A stretch of 64,000 nucleotides of DNA from a virus, in the IMG/VR virus record IMGVR_UViG_3300023174_000045, positions 161,081 through 225,080 of that record. One strand, given 5' to 3'. The notes under the pieces are model-generated. The model was not told the origin of the DNA. It made no database searches and saw only the letters and a program-made list of their open reading frames with translations. The position numbers and the translations under genes are program-made. Shown here one piece after another: positions 25,952-34,699 of the stretch (position 1 is its first letter; every line of letters begins with the position of its first letter).

Positions 25952-26144
25952 TCAAATCATAAACAGGATCAAACGCCTGGAACAGTTTGTGGTAAAAGTG
26001 CATGTTCCTGAAGATTTTGCGTTTCGAGGGGCAGTGCCGTTTGACATGGAAATTGTGGGGTCAACTGCCATGGTCACTGTATGGGCCGTGAGCGAAGCAG
26101 AAGCGCAAAGACGAGCCGAAGAATACTTCCAAAATAATCCATAA
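25938..26144 (+). CDS. conserved T4-like phage protein, 68 aa
   Basis: GTG start. MNTIDQIINRIKRLEQFVVKV then FDMEIVGSTAMVTVWAVSEAEAQRRAEEYF; the last block with EAQRR is one I recall from cyanophage-type genomes. Function unknown. Confidence 0.65.
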   Translation: MNTIDQIINRIKRLEQFVVKVHVPEDFAFRGAVPFDMEIVGSTAMVTVWAVSEAEAQRRAEEYFQNNP

Positions 26145-26181
26145 AAATTTACCCCCTGGTGGTTTGGTATTAAATATTTGC

Positions 26182-26391
26182 ATGGAAAATATTCAACTTA
26201 CCCTGGCTGATCTCGCATCACTCAAAAATTTAATCGAAGCTGCCACTGAACGTGGCGCTTACAAGGCTGCTGAATTGAGCGTTGTAGGTGGCATCTATGA
26301 CAAGCTCACTGCTTTCTTGGTTGCATCACAAGCACAATTAGCACAACAAGCTGAAGCACAACAACCAGCTGAACCCACACAAGGAGCATGA
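26182..26391 (+). CDS. conserved T4-like phage protein, 69 aa
   Basis: LTLADLASLKNLIEAATERGAYKAAELSVVG followed by DKLTAFL is a conserved small-protein signature of T4-superfamily phages of aquatic bacteria; the Gln/Ala-rich tail is variable. Start ATG at 26182. Overlaps the next gene (ATGA). Function unknown. Confidence 0.75.
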   Translation: MENIQLTLADLASLKNLIEAATERGAYKAAELSVVGGIYDKLTAFLVASQAQLAQQAEAQQPAEPTQGA

Positions 26392-27122
26392 CAATGTTGA
26401 AACACATAGGACGACACGGTGACCGCAAGGTTGCAATCATATTTAGAGAACTACCTGGCGAGGACCACATGTGCCTGGTGATTTATCCTGAGACATTGCC
26501 AACACATATTCATAACACCATTATGGGTATTTTGGAAAGTGCTCCTGGACAAGCCGCACCCAATTTGGCCGATGTGTTGCACCGCAACCTGTTGCCCGAT
26601 GGCAGAGTTATTTTACAGGCCTTGCACAATGAAGGCATGTTGAAGAAAATTCAAACCAACCAAGTCATTATCACTCCCACAGCACAAAGCAACGTCAAAC
26701 TGGACGAACTCAATCGCATTGTAAAAGAAATGGAATCAGGCGCCGATGCTCTTAAACGCATGCAGGAACTGGATGCCAATGCTGGTTTTGTGGACCCTGC
26801 TGTAAAACGCAAGGCTGAGAAGGCATTCAAAGCAGGCAAACTTGCTGAAGCCGAAGCCATGGTCACACCATTGGTTGCGCCTGCCTCGGGTGCGTTAGAT
26901 GATCAGTCACTGGCAGCCAACATGCTGGCACAGGCCAAGAAAATGGAAGCAGACGCCAAGGGCTTGGTTGCCGAAGCTGCCAGAATGAAAAAGGAAGCAC
27001 AAAAAATGTTTCCTGCTGTGAACATGAAGGCTGTTAAAACTACACCTGTGGCTGTTGCCGTTGAACCCGCTGCGACCAAAACTCGCGGTCGCAAGAAGGC
27101 AGCGGCTGATGCAGTTCAGTGA
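26388..27122 (+). CDS. conserved T4-like phage protein with Ala/Lys-rich tail
   Basis: 244 residues. N-terminal LKHIGRHGDRKVAIIFRELPGEDHMC and LADVLHRNLLPDGRVILQALH blocks are conserved in T4-like phages; residues about 150-244 are Ala/Lys/Glu-rich coiled coil ending in an RGRKKAA basic tail. I recall no proven function. First two thirds probably globular. Confidence 0.75.
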   Translation: MTMLKHIGRHGDRKVAIIFRELPGEDHMCLVIYPETLPTHIHNTIMGILESAPGQAAPNLADVLHRNLLPDGRVILQALHNEGMLKKIQTNQVIITPTAQSNVKLDELNRIVKEMESGADALKRMQELDANAGFVDPAVKRKAEKAFKAGKLAEAEAMVTPLVAPASGALDDQSLAANMLAQAKKMEADAKGLVAEAARMKKEAQKMFPAVNMKAVKTTPVAVAVEPAATKTRGRKKAAADAVQ

Positions 27123-27411
27123 TGAGTTCCTGGAACGGTGGGAACACATCATTGACGACGTTGACATCACTGATGTACCACTGGAATGTATCAAAAAAGT
27201 TGTGATCAAGTTACAAGGCAAGCGGCAACGCACCATCAACTTGAGCATGCTACGACGTCAAGGTCTTGACTTCAACGAAATTGAAACTGTGATGACAAGA
27301 ACTTTGACCGAACTGGGAGATGCAGTGCGTGACGTTGATTTTATTCTTGATGTTGGTGCCATTGCTACCATTGTACAACCCGAAACCGACAAACTACTAA
27401 AAGATCTATGA
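27109..27411 (+). CDS. conserved T4-like phage protein, 100 aa
   Basis: MQFSDEFLERWEHIIDDVDI and LDFNEIETVMTRTLTELGD and VQPETDKLL blocks are conserved among T4-superfamily phages, usually near thyX as here. Entirely helical by appearance. Starts 14 bases inside the previous gene; ATGA overlap with thyX. Confidence 0.75.
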   Translation: MQFSDEFLERWEHIIDDVDITDVPLECIKKVVIKLQGKRQRTINLSMLRRQGLDFNEIETVMTRTLTELGDAVRDVDFILDVGAIATIVQPETDKLLKDL

Positions 27412-28088
27412 ATGTTCGCTTACTCAGCTACAGTCAACCTACCCAGGAATTTGCAACTCAAGGCATTACAGATGCACAAGAACTCATTGCGTACTGCGCC
27501 CGTGTCAGCAATCCCTCCAACCAATTCAACACAGACACTAGTGAAAAACTCATTCGGTACCTGGTCCGACACCAGCACTGGAGTCCCCTTGAAATGGTTT
27601 CAGCTTGCATGGAAATTACGACAACAAGAGATATTGCGCGACAAATCCTCAGACACAGAAGTTTCAGCTTCCAAGAGTTTTCCCAACGCTATGCTGACCC
27701 AACAAAGGATCTTGAATTCGTACTACGCGAAGCCCGACTGCAAGACACAAAAAATAGACAGAACAGTATAGAGGTTGTACAGGACACACCTGAGGCACGT
27801 AACCTGGCCATGGGTTGGGAACGTGCGCAGACCAGGGTTAAACTTGCGGCCATTGAAGCATACAACTGGGCCATCGACAATGGTATCGCCAAGGAACAGG
27901 CCCGTGCTGTGTTACCCGAAGGCATGATCAGCAGTCGCTTGTACATGAATGGTACCTTGAGGTCATGGATTCACTTTATTGAATTGCGTTCAGGCCATGG
28001 CACACAGAAAGAACATCAGGAAGTGGCCCGAGCCTGTGCAGAAGCCATTGCCGCAATTTTCCCAATGGCATCGACATTAGCAGAGTAA
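27408..28088 (+). CDS. thyX: flavin-dependent thymidylate synthase ThyX
   Basis: 226 residues, usual length. The ThyX signature RHRSFSFQEFSQRY (82-95) and the C-terminal SRLYMNGTLRSWIHFIELR block (about 180-200) that binds dUMP are intact. It makes dTMP from dUMP using methylene-THF, FAD and NADPH, supplying thymidine for phage DNA synthesis. Last gene of a long plus-strand operon. Confidence 0.95.
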   Translation: MNVRLLSYSQPTQEFATQGITDAQELIAYCARVSNPSNQFNTDTSEKLIRYLVRHQHWSPLEMVSACMEITTTRDIARQILRHRSFSFQEFSQRYADPTKDLEFVLREARLQDTKNRQNSIEVVQDTPEARNLAMGWERAQTRVKLAAIEAYNWAIDNGIAKEQARAVLPEGMISSRLYMNGTLRSWIHFIELRSGHGTQKEHQEVARACAEAIAAIFPMASTLAE

Positions 28089-28099
28089 TCTGCTACAAT
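28071..28099 (+). promoter_or_regulatory. sigma-70 promoter, leaderless start
   Basis: TCGACA (28071-28076), 17 bases, TACAAT (28094-28099) at the end of thyX; the ATG at 28105 is at the predicted start of transcription. Confidence 0.6.
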
Positions 28100-28104
28100 G
28101 TTGC

Positions 28105-28428
28105 ATGTCAACAACACGCGACCAATACCCTGAATACAAGCAATACCAAGCCCCAGAATACAAAATTGTCGACAACAATGTTGTACGGTTTTCTGATATC
28201 TGTGTACATGAGTTCACCATGGGCGATGTAGAAGATCCAGACTTGTATGCGGCACAACCGCTTTGGGAATGGCAAGAAAGCGAAGCAGGCAAGTTTGTGA
28301 TGGAGCATGCCGTGGAATCACCGTATTGGATTCGCCAAGTAGACCACAGTAGTTATGGTCATCAATATCGAATCATAGCCCGACTCAGCGAGCCCAATCA
28401 AACATTTTTCAAGTTGAAGTTCAAATGA
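28105..28428 (+). CDS. conserved T4-like phage protein, 107 aa
   Basis: Contains GDVEDPDLYAAQPLWEWQ and AVESPYWIRQVDHSSYG, blocks I recall from many aquatic T4-like phages. Function unknown. Leaderless; overlaps the next gene by four bases. Confidence 0.75.
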   Translation: MSTTRDQYPEYKQYQAPEYKIVDNNVVRFSDICVHEFTMGDVEDPDLYAAQPLWEWQESEAGKFVMEHAVESPYWIRQVDHSSYGHQYRIIARLSEPNQTFFKLKFK

Positions 28429-28952
28429 ATTGCTATAAAAAATTACCTTGTGACAACTACAACAAAATCAATCAAGAAATACTCAAATACGTGCAGTTGG
28501 TTCTTGATGTTGACAATGCCACTGTATTCTGGAATCCTGTTCCTGTGGTAGACTTTGTCAGGGCCACACCATTGTTGCAAACCTGGCTTCGAGAACAAAA
28601 ACTACAGATCAAATCATTGGCAGTGACCATTGGAATCAATCAAAATTGTTGTGGGCCACATCTAGATACTCCTCCTGCAAGATTCAAACTCAGTTGGCCA
28701 ATACAGAACTGTGCTACCACATTCAACAGATTTTTTCAAACAAAAAATTCCAATGGCCAAACACATGTAAATCATTTGGGTGGCACAAGTTACTTGAACT
28801 CAAATGAGTTGACAGAAATTGATCGAATGAGAGTGGATTCACCTGCGCTGATTGATGCACAACAACCGCATGATGTGTGGTTTGAGACTGATTCGAAGTT
28901 TCCAAGACTGGGCTTGCAATGCCATTTAATGAAAGAACCTGAATATCTATGA
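28425..28952 (+). CDS. 2OG-Fe(II) oxygenase-like protein
   Basis: 175 residues. HLDTPP (H-x-D) near 85, FKLSWPIQNCATTFNRFF strand pair, PHDVWFET near 150 (distal His) and RLGLQ arginine. Third paralogue of this family in the window (others 163 and 16114). It opens the modification island and overlaps the epimerase gene (ATGA). Confidence 0.65.
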   Translation: MNCYKKLPCDNYNKINQEILKYVQLVLDVDNATVFWNPVPVVDFVRATPLLQTWLREQKLQIKSLAVTIGINQNCCGPHLDTPPARFKLSWPIQNCATTFNRFFQTKNSNGQTHVNHLGGTSYLNSNELTEIDRMRVDSPALIDAQQPHDVWFETDSKFPRLGLQCHLMKEPEYL

Positions 28953-29923
28953 CATTTTTAGTAACCGGCGGCCTAGGCCTTATTGGGCACAACGTAGTAC
29001 AACGTCTGCAAGCACGTGATGAGAAAGTGGTTATATTAGATACAAAAACCACGTATCACGATTTCATTCCTCAAGACGAACTTGACTATTTGATGACGGA
29101 ACGACAGAAAAAAATTGCTCCAGACACCAAGATTGAGTGCTTTGATATTTCAAACTTTTGGACCTGTGACTTGGCTGTGCTTAATCATAAGCCAAAAGTA
29201 ATCATTCACTGTGCCAGCTATCCCCGGCAAAAAGCCGTGAACCATAAGCCAACTGAGGCTGCCGATGTCATGATCAAAGGCCTGGTCAACATGCTTGAGA
29301 GTGCCAAAAAGCACGGCATTGAAAGATTTGTGTACATCAGTAGCAGCATGGTGTACGGAGACTTTGAAGATGATGTACTGGAAGATGACCCATGCCATCC
29401 CAAAGGACAGTATGGAATATTGAAATTATGTGGAGAAGAACTTGTAAAAGATTATGCTCGTCGTTGTGGCTTTGAGTATGTTATCATTCGTCCCAGTGCT
29501 GTTTATGGGCCACTTGACGTGGCGGATCGAGTGATCGCAAAATTCATGCTCACAGCAATGCGCAGCGGAGTGCTCCGAGTTAATGGAGCAAACGAAACCT
29601 TGGACTTTACCTACGTGGATGATGCCGCAGATGGCATTGTTGCTGCCGCAACACGTATCATGTGCCGCAACATGACATTCAACATCACCAAGTCGCACAG
29701 TGTGAGTCTACTGGAGGCCGCAGAAATGATTGTGAAAATTGTGGGCCGAGGCAGCATTGAGGTGCAGGACCGAGATGAGGACTTTCCCAGTCGCGGTGCA
29801 TTGAATATCGACCGTGCCCGAACTATCTTGAGTTTTGACCCCAAGGTAGATGTTGAACAAGGATTCCAAAAGTATTATGAGTGGCTTGACAATTCCATTT
29901 ACTGGAATCCGAAAACAGTATAA
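28949..29923 (+). CDS. NAD-dependent epimerase/dehydratase (extended SDR)
   Basis: 324 residues. VTGGLGLIGHNV (5-16) NAD-binding motif, ISSSMVYG near 130-137 and the catalytic pair Tyr155-Lys159 (YGILK), RPSAVYGP near 182. Such enzymes act on nucleotide-sugars (4-epimerase, 4,6-dehydratase). With the aminotransferase that follows it could make an amino-sugar nucleotide. Confidence 0.88.
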   Translation: MTFLVTGGLGLIGHNVVQRLQARDEKVVILDTKTTYHDFIPQDELDYLMTERQKKIAPDTKIECFDISNFWTCDLAVLNHKPKVIIHCASYPRQKAVNHKPTEAADVMIKGLVNMLESAKKHGIERFVYISSSMVYGDFEDDVLEDDPCHPKGQYGILKLCGEELVKDYARRCGFEYVIIRPSAVYGPLDVADRVIAKFMLTAMRSGVLRVNGANETLDFTYVDDAADGIVAAATRIMCRNMTFNITKSHSVSLLEAAEMIVKIVGRGSIEVQDRDEDFPSRGALNIDRARTILSFDPKVDVEQGFQKYYEWLDNSIYWNPKTV

Positions 29924-30965
29924 CAATCTCCGCACTGAGATCTTGGATGCAACAGATACAGTGTTGCGTTCAGGAACTCTCATGAGTGGCAACTACACCT
30001 ACGAGTTTGAGGATTGGCTGGCTAGACGCAATCACCAACCCTATGCTGTGACCTGCCACTCAGGCACACAGGCCTTGGAGATCATTGCTGAATGGTATAT
30101 GTTGCAGTCAGGACGTCCTGATATTCCCACTGTAGCTGTGCCCACACTGACTTATCCTGCCACACTCAACGCATTTGTACGAGCAGGCTGGAACTTGCAC
30201 ATTGTGGACACTGACAGATATGGTGCGATGGACTTGAGCCGCCTTGAGCACAACACAGACATTCAAGCCATATGCGGAGTGGGTCTGTACGGTCAATCTG
30301 TGCAGAATATGACACAGAGTTTATGGGCATTGACTCATCCCATCATTGAAGATGGCGCACAACATTGGCTCAGTAATGACTGTCAACGTGTGGGTGACTG
30401 TGCCATCAGTTTCGATCCCACAAAAAATCTAGCCAACTATAGCAATGGTGGTGCTGTGATCACTGCCAATCGTGACCTGATGGAATTTGCTAGAAACTGG
30501 ATCAGCAATGGCAAACATACAAAACATGCTGAATCAGGCACCAACAGCAGAATGAGTGAAACGGATTGTGCGCAGATGTTGGTAAAAACTCGCTACATTG
30601 ATCAATGGCAACAACGTAGAAGTACTATTGCTCAACACTGGATGGAGATGCTAAAGCACAAGCCTTGGATCACTTGTTTAATTGACGACAGCAACTTCAA
30701 TACGCACTGTTTCCACAAGTTTGTGATACATGTGGACAATCGAGATATCTTGCAACGCAACCTTGCCTTGCGTGGTATTGAGACCAAAGTACACTACCCA
30801 ACACCCATGCACGAGTTACCAGCATACCAGCACTATCCGTGTCCAGACTTGCTCAGTGCCGGCAGCAGCCTGGCACGTAGATGTCTAAGCCTGCCTATCT
30901 ATCCTGAACTAACAGACCTGGAAGTTGAGTATGTTATTGATTCGGTGTTAGAGATCGTTTCATAA
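29877..30965 (+). CDS. DegT/DnrJ/EryC1-type sugar aminotransferase
   Basis: About 362 residues. CHSGTQALEII near 60 (PLP phosphate), IIEDGAQHW near 157 and SFDPTKNLANYSNGGAVI with PLP Lys183 are the family motifs. Transfers an amino group to a keto-sugar nucleotide. ATG at 29877 chosen (an ATG at 29850 is also in frame); overlaps the epimerase gene by 47 bases and the convergent gene at 30934 by 32. Confidence 0.85.
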   Translation: MSGLTIPFTGIRKQYNNLRTEILDATDTVLRSGTLMSGNYTYEFEDWLARRNHQPYAVTCHSGTQALEIIAEWYMLQSGRPDIPTVAVPTLTYPATLNAFVRAGWNLHIVDTDRYGAMDLSRLEHNTDIQAICGVGLYGQSVQNMTQSLWALTHPIIEDGAQHWLSNDCQRVGDCAISFDPTKNLANYSNGGAVITANRDLMEFARNWISNGKHTKHAESGTNSRMSETDCAQMLVKTRYIDQWQQRRSTIAQHWMEMLKHKPWITCLIDDSNFNTHCFHKFVIHVDNRDILQRNLALRGIETKVHYPTPMHELPAYQHYPCPDLLSAGSSLARRCLSLPIYPELTDLEVEYVIDSVLEIVS

Positions 30966-33531
30966 ACGCATAAGTGGCCAACCAGGACCACTCATAACTC
31001 TTTTGTAGTTCTTTGGGATCGCCCTCAACTGAGTCATAGTACTCCACAGCATCCTCTGCACCTTTGCGACTCCAAGCGCCATCAGTATGATCCACACCAA
31101 GCCAAGTTCTAAGTCTGTGTTCGTTTTCTACGTCTGGAGCACTGGCCTTGAGTTTGAGTACTTCACGGAATGCAGTGCGCCAACACATCCAGTCTGATTC
31201 ATGATAGTTGGCGGTGCCAGAAATAATAGGTACAACTTCATGAGGTTGATCCAGTGTAAAGTCCAGGCCCGTTCCGGTATTCTCTAACACCAGTTGTTTG
31301 TTGTAAGCAATCATGGCCTGATGCCCATACACCAATCCGTTCACAGGATTGTGTGCGTGAAATATGTAATGTTTGGCCTGTTGCATACGATCAGGTTGCC
31401 AACGCCAGTCAAACTTGAAGTCAATGGTTAACTTGGCAAACACAGCAAAGAACCAAGGTGTGGTGCTGGCTTGGGCGGCTGCGTGATATGCTGCCACACG
31501 CCCGTTAATGCCGTCTACTCTGTGCAAATGGTTTGTATGGTTTGTTCCTAAGTTGACAATTCGATTTTCCAACAGCATCCAGTTGTCTTCAGCATTTATT
31601 TCACCGTTGCTGATGAACACAATGTCCAAGGGCGGATCTTTTAGTACACGTTGTGTTTTATCTATGTACGGGTAGTCATACAACTGTGTACGAATGTAAG
31701 GCACAGCCACACGTGGCACCACAACTGTGCCAGCACCGCTACTGACAGGCACAATGGCTTTGGTTTCTTTGCGCCACAGTGGCACAGTCACAAGATTGCC
31801 AGGCACGTAATCGTGATTGGTAAATGTAGCAAGTGGCCCTGTCCATTCAGTGTTCTTTACAGCATCAACTTGACTGTCTCTGTCATGCACAATAACAGGC
31901 ATGGGTCTGCGTGGTACACTGACATCAACAAAGTTTACATCTGACCACTCCAGTAGTTCTTTCTTTTCTGCTCTCACAGCAAATGTAGGCACATGCATGT
32001 AGAAAGTGTCACCAAACTTTTGATCGTTGGATTGGAACACATGCAACATGGTGGCTTGCCACTGTTCGGGATGCCAGGAGAAGTCAAAGTTGGTATAGTC
32101 ACAAATGCTGGAGCACACCCAAACAAACTCATGTTGATTGCCTATGCTTTTGGCCAGGCGTATCAGTGTGTCTCGGTAGTTGTCAAAATAACGCACTGTG
32201 CGAATGGTGTTGGCAATTTTACCAGCTGAGCCACACAAGTGATCAATTTCAAATATCACGGCAGACTTGGCATCTGTGGTGATGCGTATTTGATCCACAA
32301 ACTTGACTTCTGTTGCCCCTGGTACTGTGTACTGCGGGCCACCAGTGCGTTGATGCTGTGTGCCAAACTGATACGTAAATGGCGGATCAGTATCGTCGGG
32401 GTGCCAGGTCCAATCAAAGGTCCCAGTGTCCACACCGTCGGGCACAGTCCATGCATCATCCTTGGATGTTTTTGTCCCACGAGGCCAAACAACATACTTG
32501 ACTTCTACCGCACCAGGCACAGTGTATCGGGCACCACCTGTGCGTTGCCATTGTGTGCCAAATTGATATTGGTAAGGAGGATCTCCAGGATCAGGACACC
32601 AACTGTGATCCACACCTTCAACGCCATCGGGCACTGACCAATTGGCCATGGTGGGTAGTAGTTGCGCTCGTGGCCAGTTCACATACTTGCGTTCTGTGGC
32701 TCCTGGCACATGGTATTCTACTGTGGGCATGACTTCTGCTGGCCACCACTGATTACCAAACACATAAATGTAAGGTGGATCGCCAGGATCGGGGCACCAA
32801 CTGCGATCAAAATCAAACGCACAGTCGGCCACTGAGTGCCAACAGTCTTGAGTCGGTAGCAGTCTTGCTCGAGGATGCGTGATATACTTGCGTTCTACAG
32901 CGCCCGGTGTATGATATTCCATGGTGGGCATGACTTCAGGATTCCACCACTGATTACCAAACACATAGATGTAGGGTGGGTCTTTGGGATGCGGCCGCCA
33001 ACTGTAGTCCCACTCACAATCTGTTTTGCTGTGCCAGTGTTTGTCACGTTTGGGCAATAATTTTGCACCGGGGCTGTTGATGTATTTGGTATCAGCGGCA
33101 CCTAGCACACGATACACGGGTCCTCCTAGTTCATGCCACTGAGTGGCAAATTGATAGATATAAGGAGGGTCAACAGGATCTGGATGCCAACTGGTATCCC
33201 AGGTATCTAGTCCTGGCGGTATGGTCCAAGACTCAGCGTCAGAGCGTCGTTGTATTGTTGGAGTGGTATGATAGTTTGTGTCTACATAGCCCTCACGCGG
33301 TACAAGATACACACCAGAATCTTTTTGCCATTGGCTGGGCCATGCATGCCGTTGATCGGCTTGCCATGGCAGCGGTTCAAAAAGCCAGTCCCATGCATCA
33401 AGGTCCGCTAAGTAGTGTATCCACCAGAAATATCTAGTGCGACTCAACTTCTGTGCATGCTCAATGCTGTCAGCCCGACGCTCATGCGCAAATTGGCCTG
33501 GCTTCTTACCTGAATAAAATACGTCAAACAT
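30934..33531 (-). CDS. repeat-containing GT-like giant protein, 865 aa
   Basis: Residues about 100-420 hold six tandem repeats of about 50 residues built round PDPxDPPYxYxFGxQW and a PGAxExKYV block, rich in Trp, Pro and Tyr. The C-terminal 300 residues (LDIVFISNGE..., HNPVNGLVYGHQAMIAYN, WMCWRTAFREVLKL) are homologous to the GT-like protein at 51091. Repeats may bind a carbohydrate or form a scaffold (inference). Divergent start codon shared with 33530. Confidence 0.7.
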   Translation of the reverse strand: MFDVFYSGKKPGQFAHERRADSIEHAQKLSRTRYFWWIHYLADLDAWDWLFEPLPWQADQRHAWPSQWQKDSGVYLVPREGYVDTNYHTTPTIQRRSDAESWTIPPGLDTWDTSWHPDPVDPPYIYQFATQWHELGGPVYRVLGAADTKYINSPGAKLLPKRDKHWHSKTDCEWDYSWRPHPKDPPYIYVFGNQWWNPEVMPTMEYHTPGAVERKYITHPRARLLPTQDCWHSVADCAFDFDRSWCPDPGDPPYIYVFGNQWWPAEVMPTVEYHVPGATERKYVNWPRAQLLPTMANWSVPDGVEGVDHSWCPDPGDPPYQYQFGTQWQRTGGARYTVPGAVEVKYVVWPRGTKTSKDDAWTVPDGVDTGTFDWTWHPDDTDPPFTYQFGTQHQRTGGPQYTVPGATEVKFVDQIRITTDAKSAVIFEIDHLCGSAGKIANTIRTVRYFDNYRDTLIRLAKSIGNQHEFVWVCSSICDYTNFDFSWHPEQWQATMLHVFQSNDQKFGDTFYMHVPTFAVRAEKKELLEWSDVNFVDVSVPRRPMPVIVHDRDSQVDAVKNTEWTGPLATFTNHDYVPGNLVTVPLWRKETKAIVPVSSGAGTVVVPRVAVPYIRTQLYDYPYIDKTQRVLKDPPLDIVFISNGEINAEDNWMLLENRIVNLGTNHTNHLHRVDGINGRVAAYHAAAQASTTPWFFAVFAKLTIDFKFDWRWQPDRMQQAKHYIFHAHNPVNGLVYGHQAMIAYNKQLVLENTGTGLDFTLDQPHEVVPIISGTANYHESDWMCWRTAFREVLKLKASAPDVENEHRLRTWLGVDHTDGAWSRKGAEDAVEYYDSVEGDPKELQKSYEWSWLATYAFMKRSLTPNQ

Positions 33532-34699
33532 GATTAGAATAGATGAAATTTACAACAACACATTTTGGCCTTGGATTGAGCGTCATCATCCAGGTGTTAG
33601 AATGTTTTTTTGCGAACCATTTGGTAGAACTGATCCTGATAGTCTAGTTAATTATGGCAGTGATGATATACCTGAACACAATTATACACTATTATGGGAT
33701 CAAGAACCTATTCATTTGAACATACATACTGCCACATTTGAATGTCTTATTGCGCAAAATATTGATTTGCACGATTGGTGCAATGGATTAAACAATAAAG
33801 ACAAGGCAGCAATTAAAGCTGGATACACACAAAAATCAACTGGGGATTGTACTGTAGGCAGTATTATTACCAGTGAGCGAGACAGTGATACTGTAGATGC
33901 TGTATGTAAAAAATACCACTGGAAAAGTTATTATTATTTTTTTCACGGCTGGGCTGCACTGGATTGGTACCGTGGGTATGATCGAACTTTCTTGATCACC
34001 CCATGGCAACAAAGAACTATCTCAAAAACATTTCTAGCACCCAATCGCATTGTGGCAGGAGAACGTCAACACAGATTGGAAATGCTGTACTGGATATTCC
34101 AACTGGGCATGACCAACAATCATATATCATGCCCTAGTGTGTGTCCTGCAGAAAACATATCAATCATGGATGCTGTGCAGCCACTTAAAACAAAGTATTC
34201 TGATATAGAAACAGTGTTTGCACAACAGCCATTGCCACTGAATTTTAAAAATGAAGTTGGCCATCCCATGCAGTCATGTTGGCTCGATTTATTTGATCAA
34301 TCGGCTGAAAGTCTGTTATACTTGGTTACTGAAACAGTGGCCACGGGACGACGACATCACTTGACTGAAAAAACTTTTAAGCCTATAGCAATGGGCATGC
34401 CGTTTGTAATTGTGGGCACACAAGGCAGTTTAAAGTACCTGCGCAGTTATGGATTTCGAACGTTTGGTGACTTGTGGGATGAAAGTTATGACGACGAACC
34501 TGATGATTCTCGACGCATAGAAAAAATTGCCCATGTATTGAAACAGTTAGAAGGATTAGAAGAACATCGCCAAGACATATTTGAATCTGCACATGAAATA
34601 ATTGAGCACAATTGGAATCATTTTTATCATGGTGGATTTGAAGCGATATTGTGGCAAGAACTAAAGGACATGTTAAATGAGTTTAAATTTAGTCGTTGA
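33530..34699 (+). CDS. TEK-KP family putative glycosyltransferase, copy 1
   Basis: 389 residues. C-terminal block TEKTFKPIAMGMPFVIVG then LKYLRSYGFRTFGDLWDESYDD, shared with three other proteins here (34677, 47528, 48619). The block resembles the nucleotide-sugar-binding C-terminal half of GT10/exostosin-like GT-B enzymes. N-terminal part is unlike the other copies. Start codon overlaps the divergent start of 30934-33531 (CATG at 33529). Confidence 0.65.
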   Translation: MIRIDEIYNNTFWPWIERHHPGVRMFFCEPFGRTDPDSLVNYGSDDIPEHNYTLLWDQEPIHLNIHTATFECLIAQNIDLHDWCNGLNNKDKAAIKAGYTQKSTGDCTVGSIITSERDSDTVDAVCKKYHWKSYYYFFHGWAALDWYRGYDRTFLITPWQQRTISKTFLAPNRIVAGERQHRLEMLYWIFQLGMTNNHISCPSVCPAENISIMDAVQPLKTKYSDIETVFAQQPLPLNFKNEVGHPMQSCWLDLFDQSAESLLYLVTETVATGRRHHLTEKTFKPIAMGMPFVIVGTQGSLKYLRSYGFRTFGDLWDESYDDEPDDSRRIEKIAHVLKQLEGLEEHRQDIFESAHEIIEHNWNHFYHGGFEAILWQELKDMLNEFKFSR

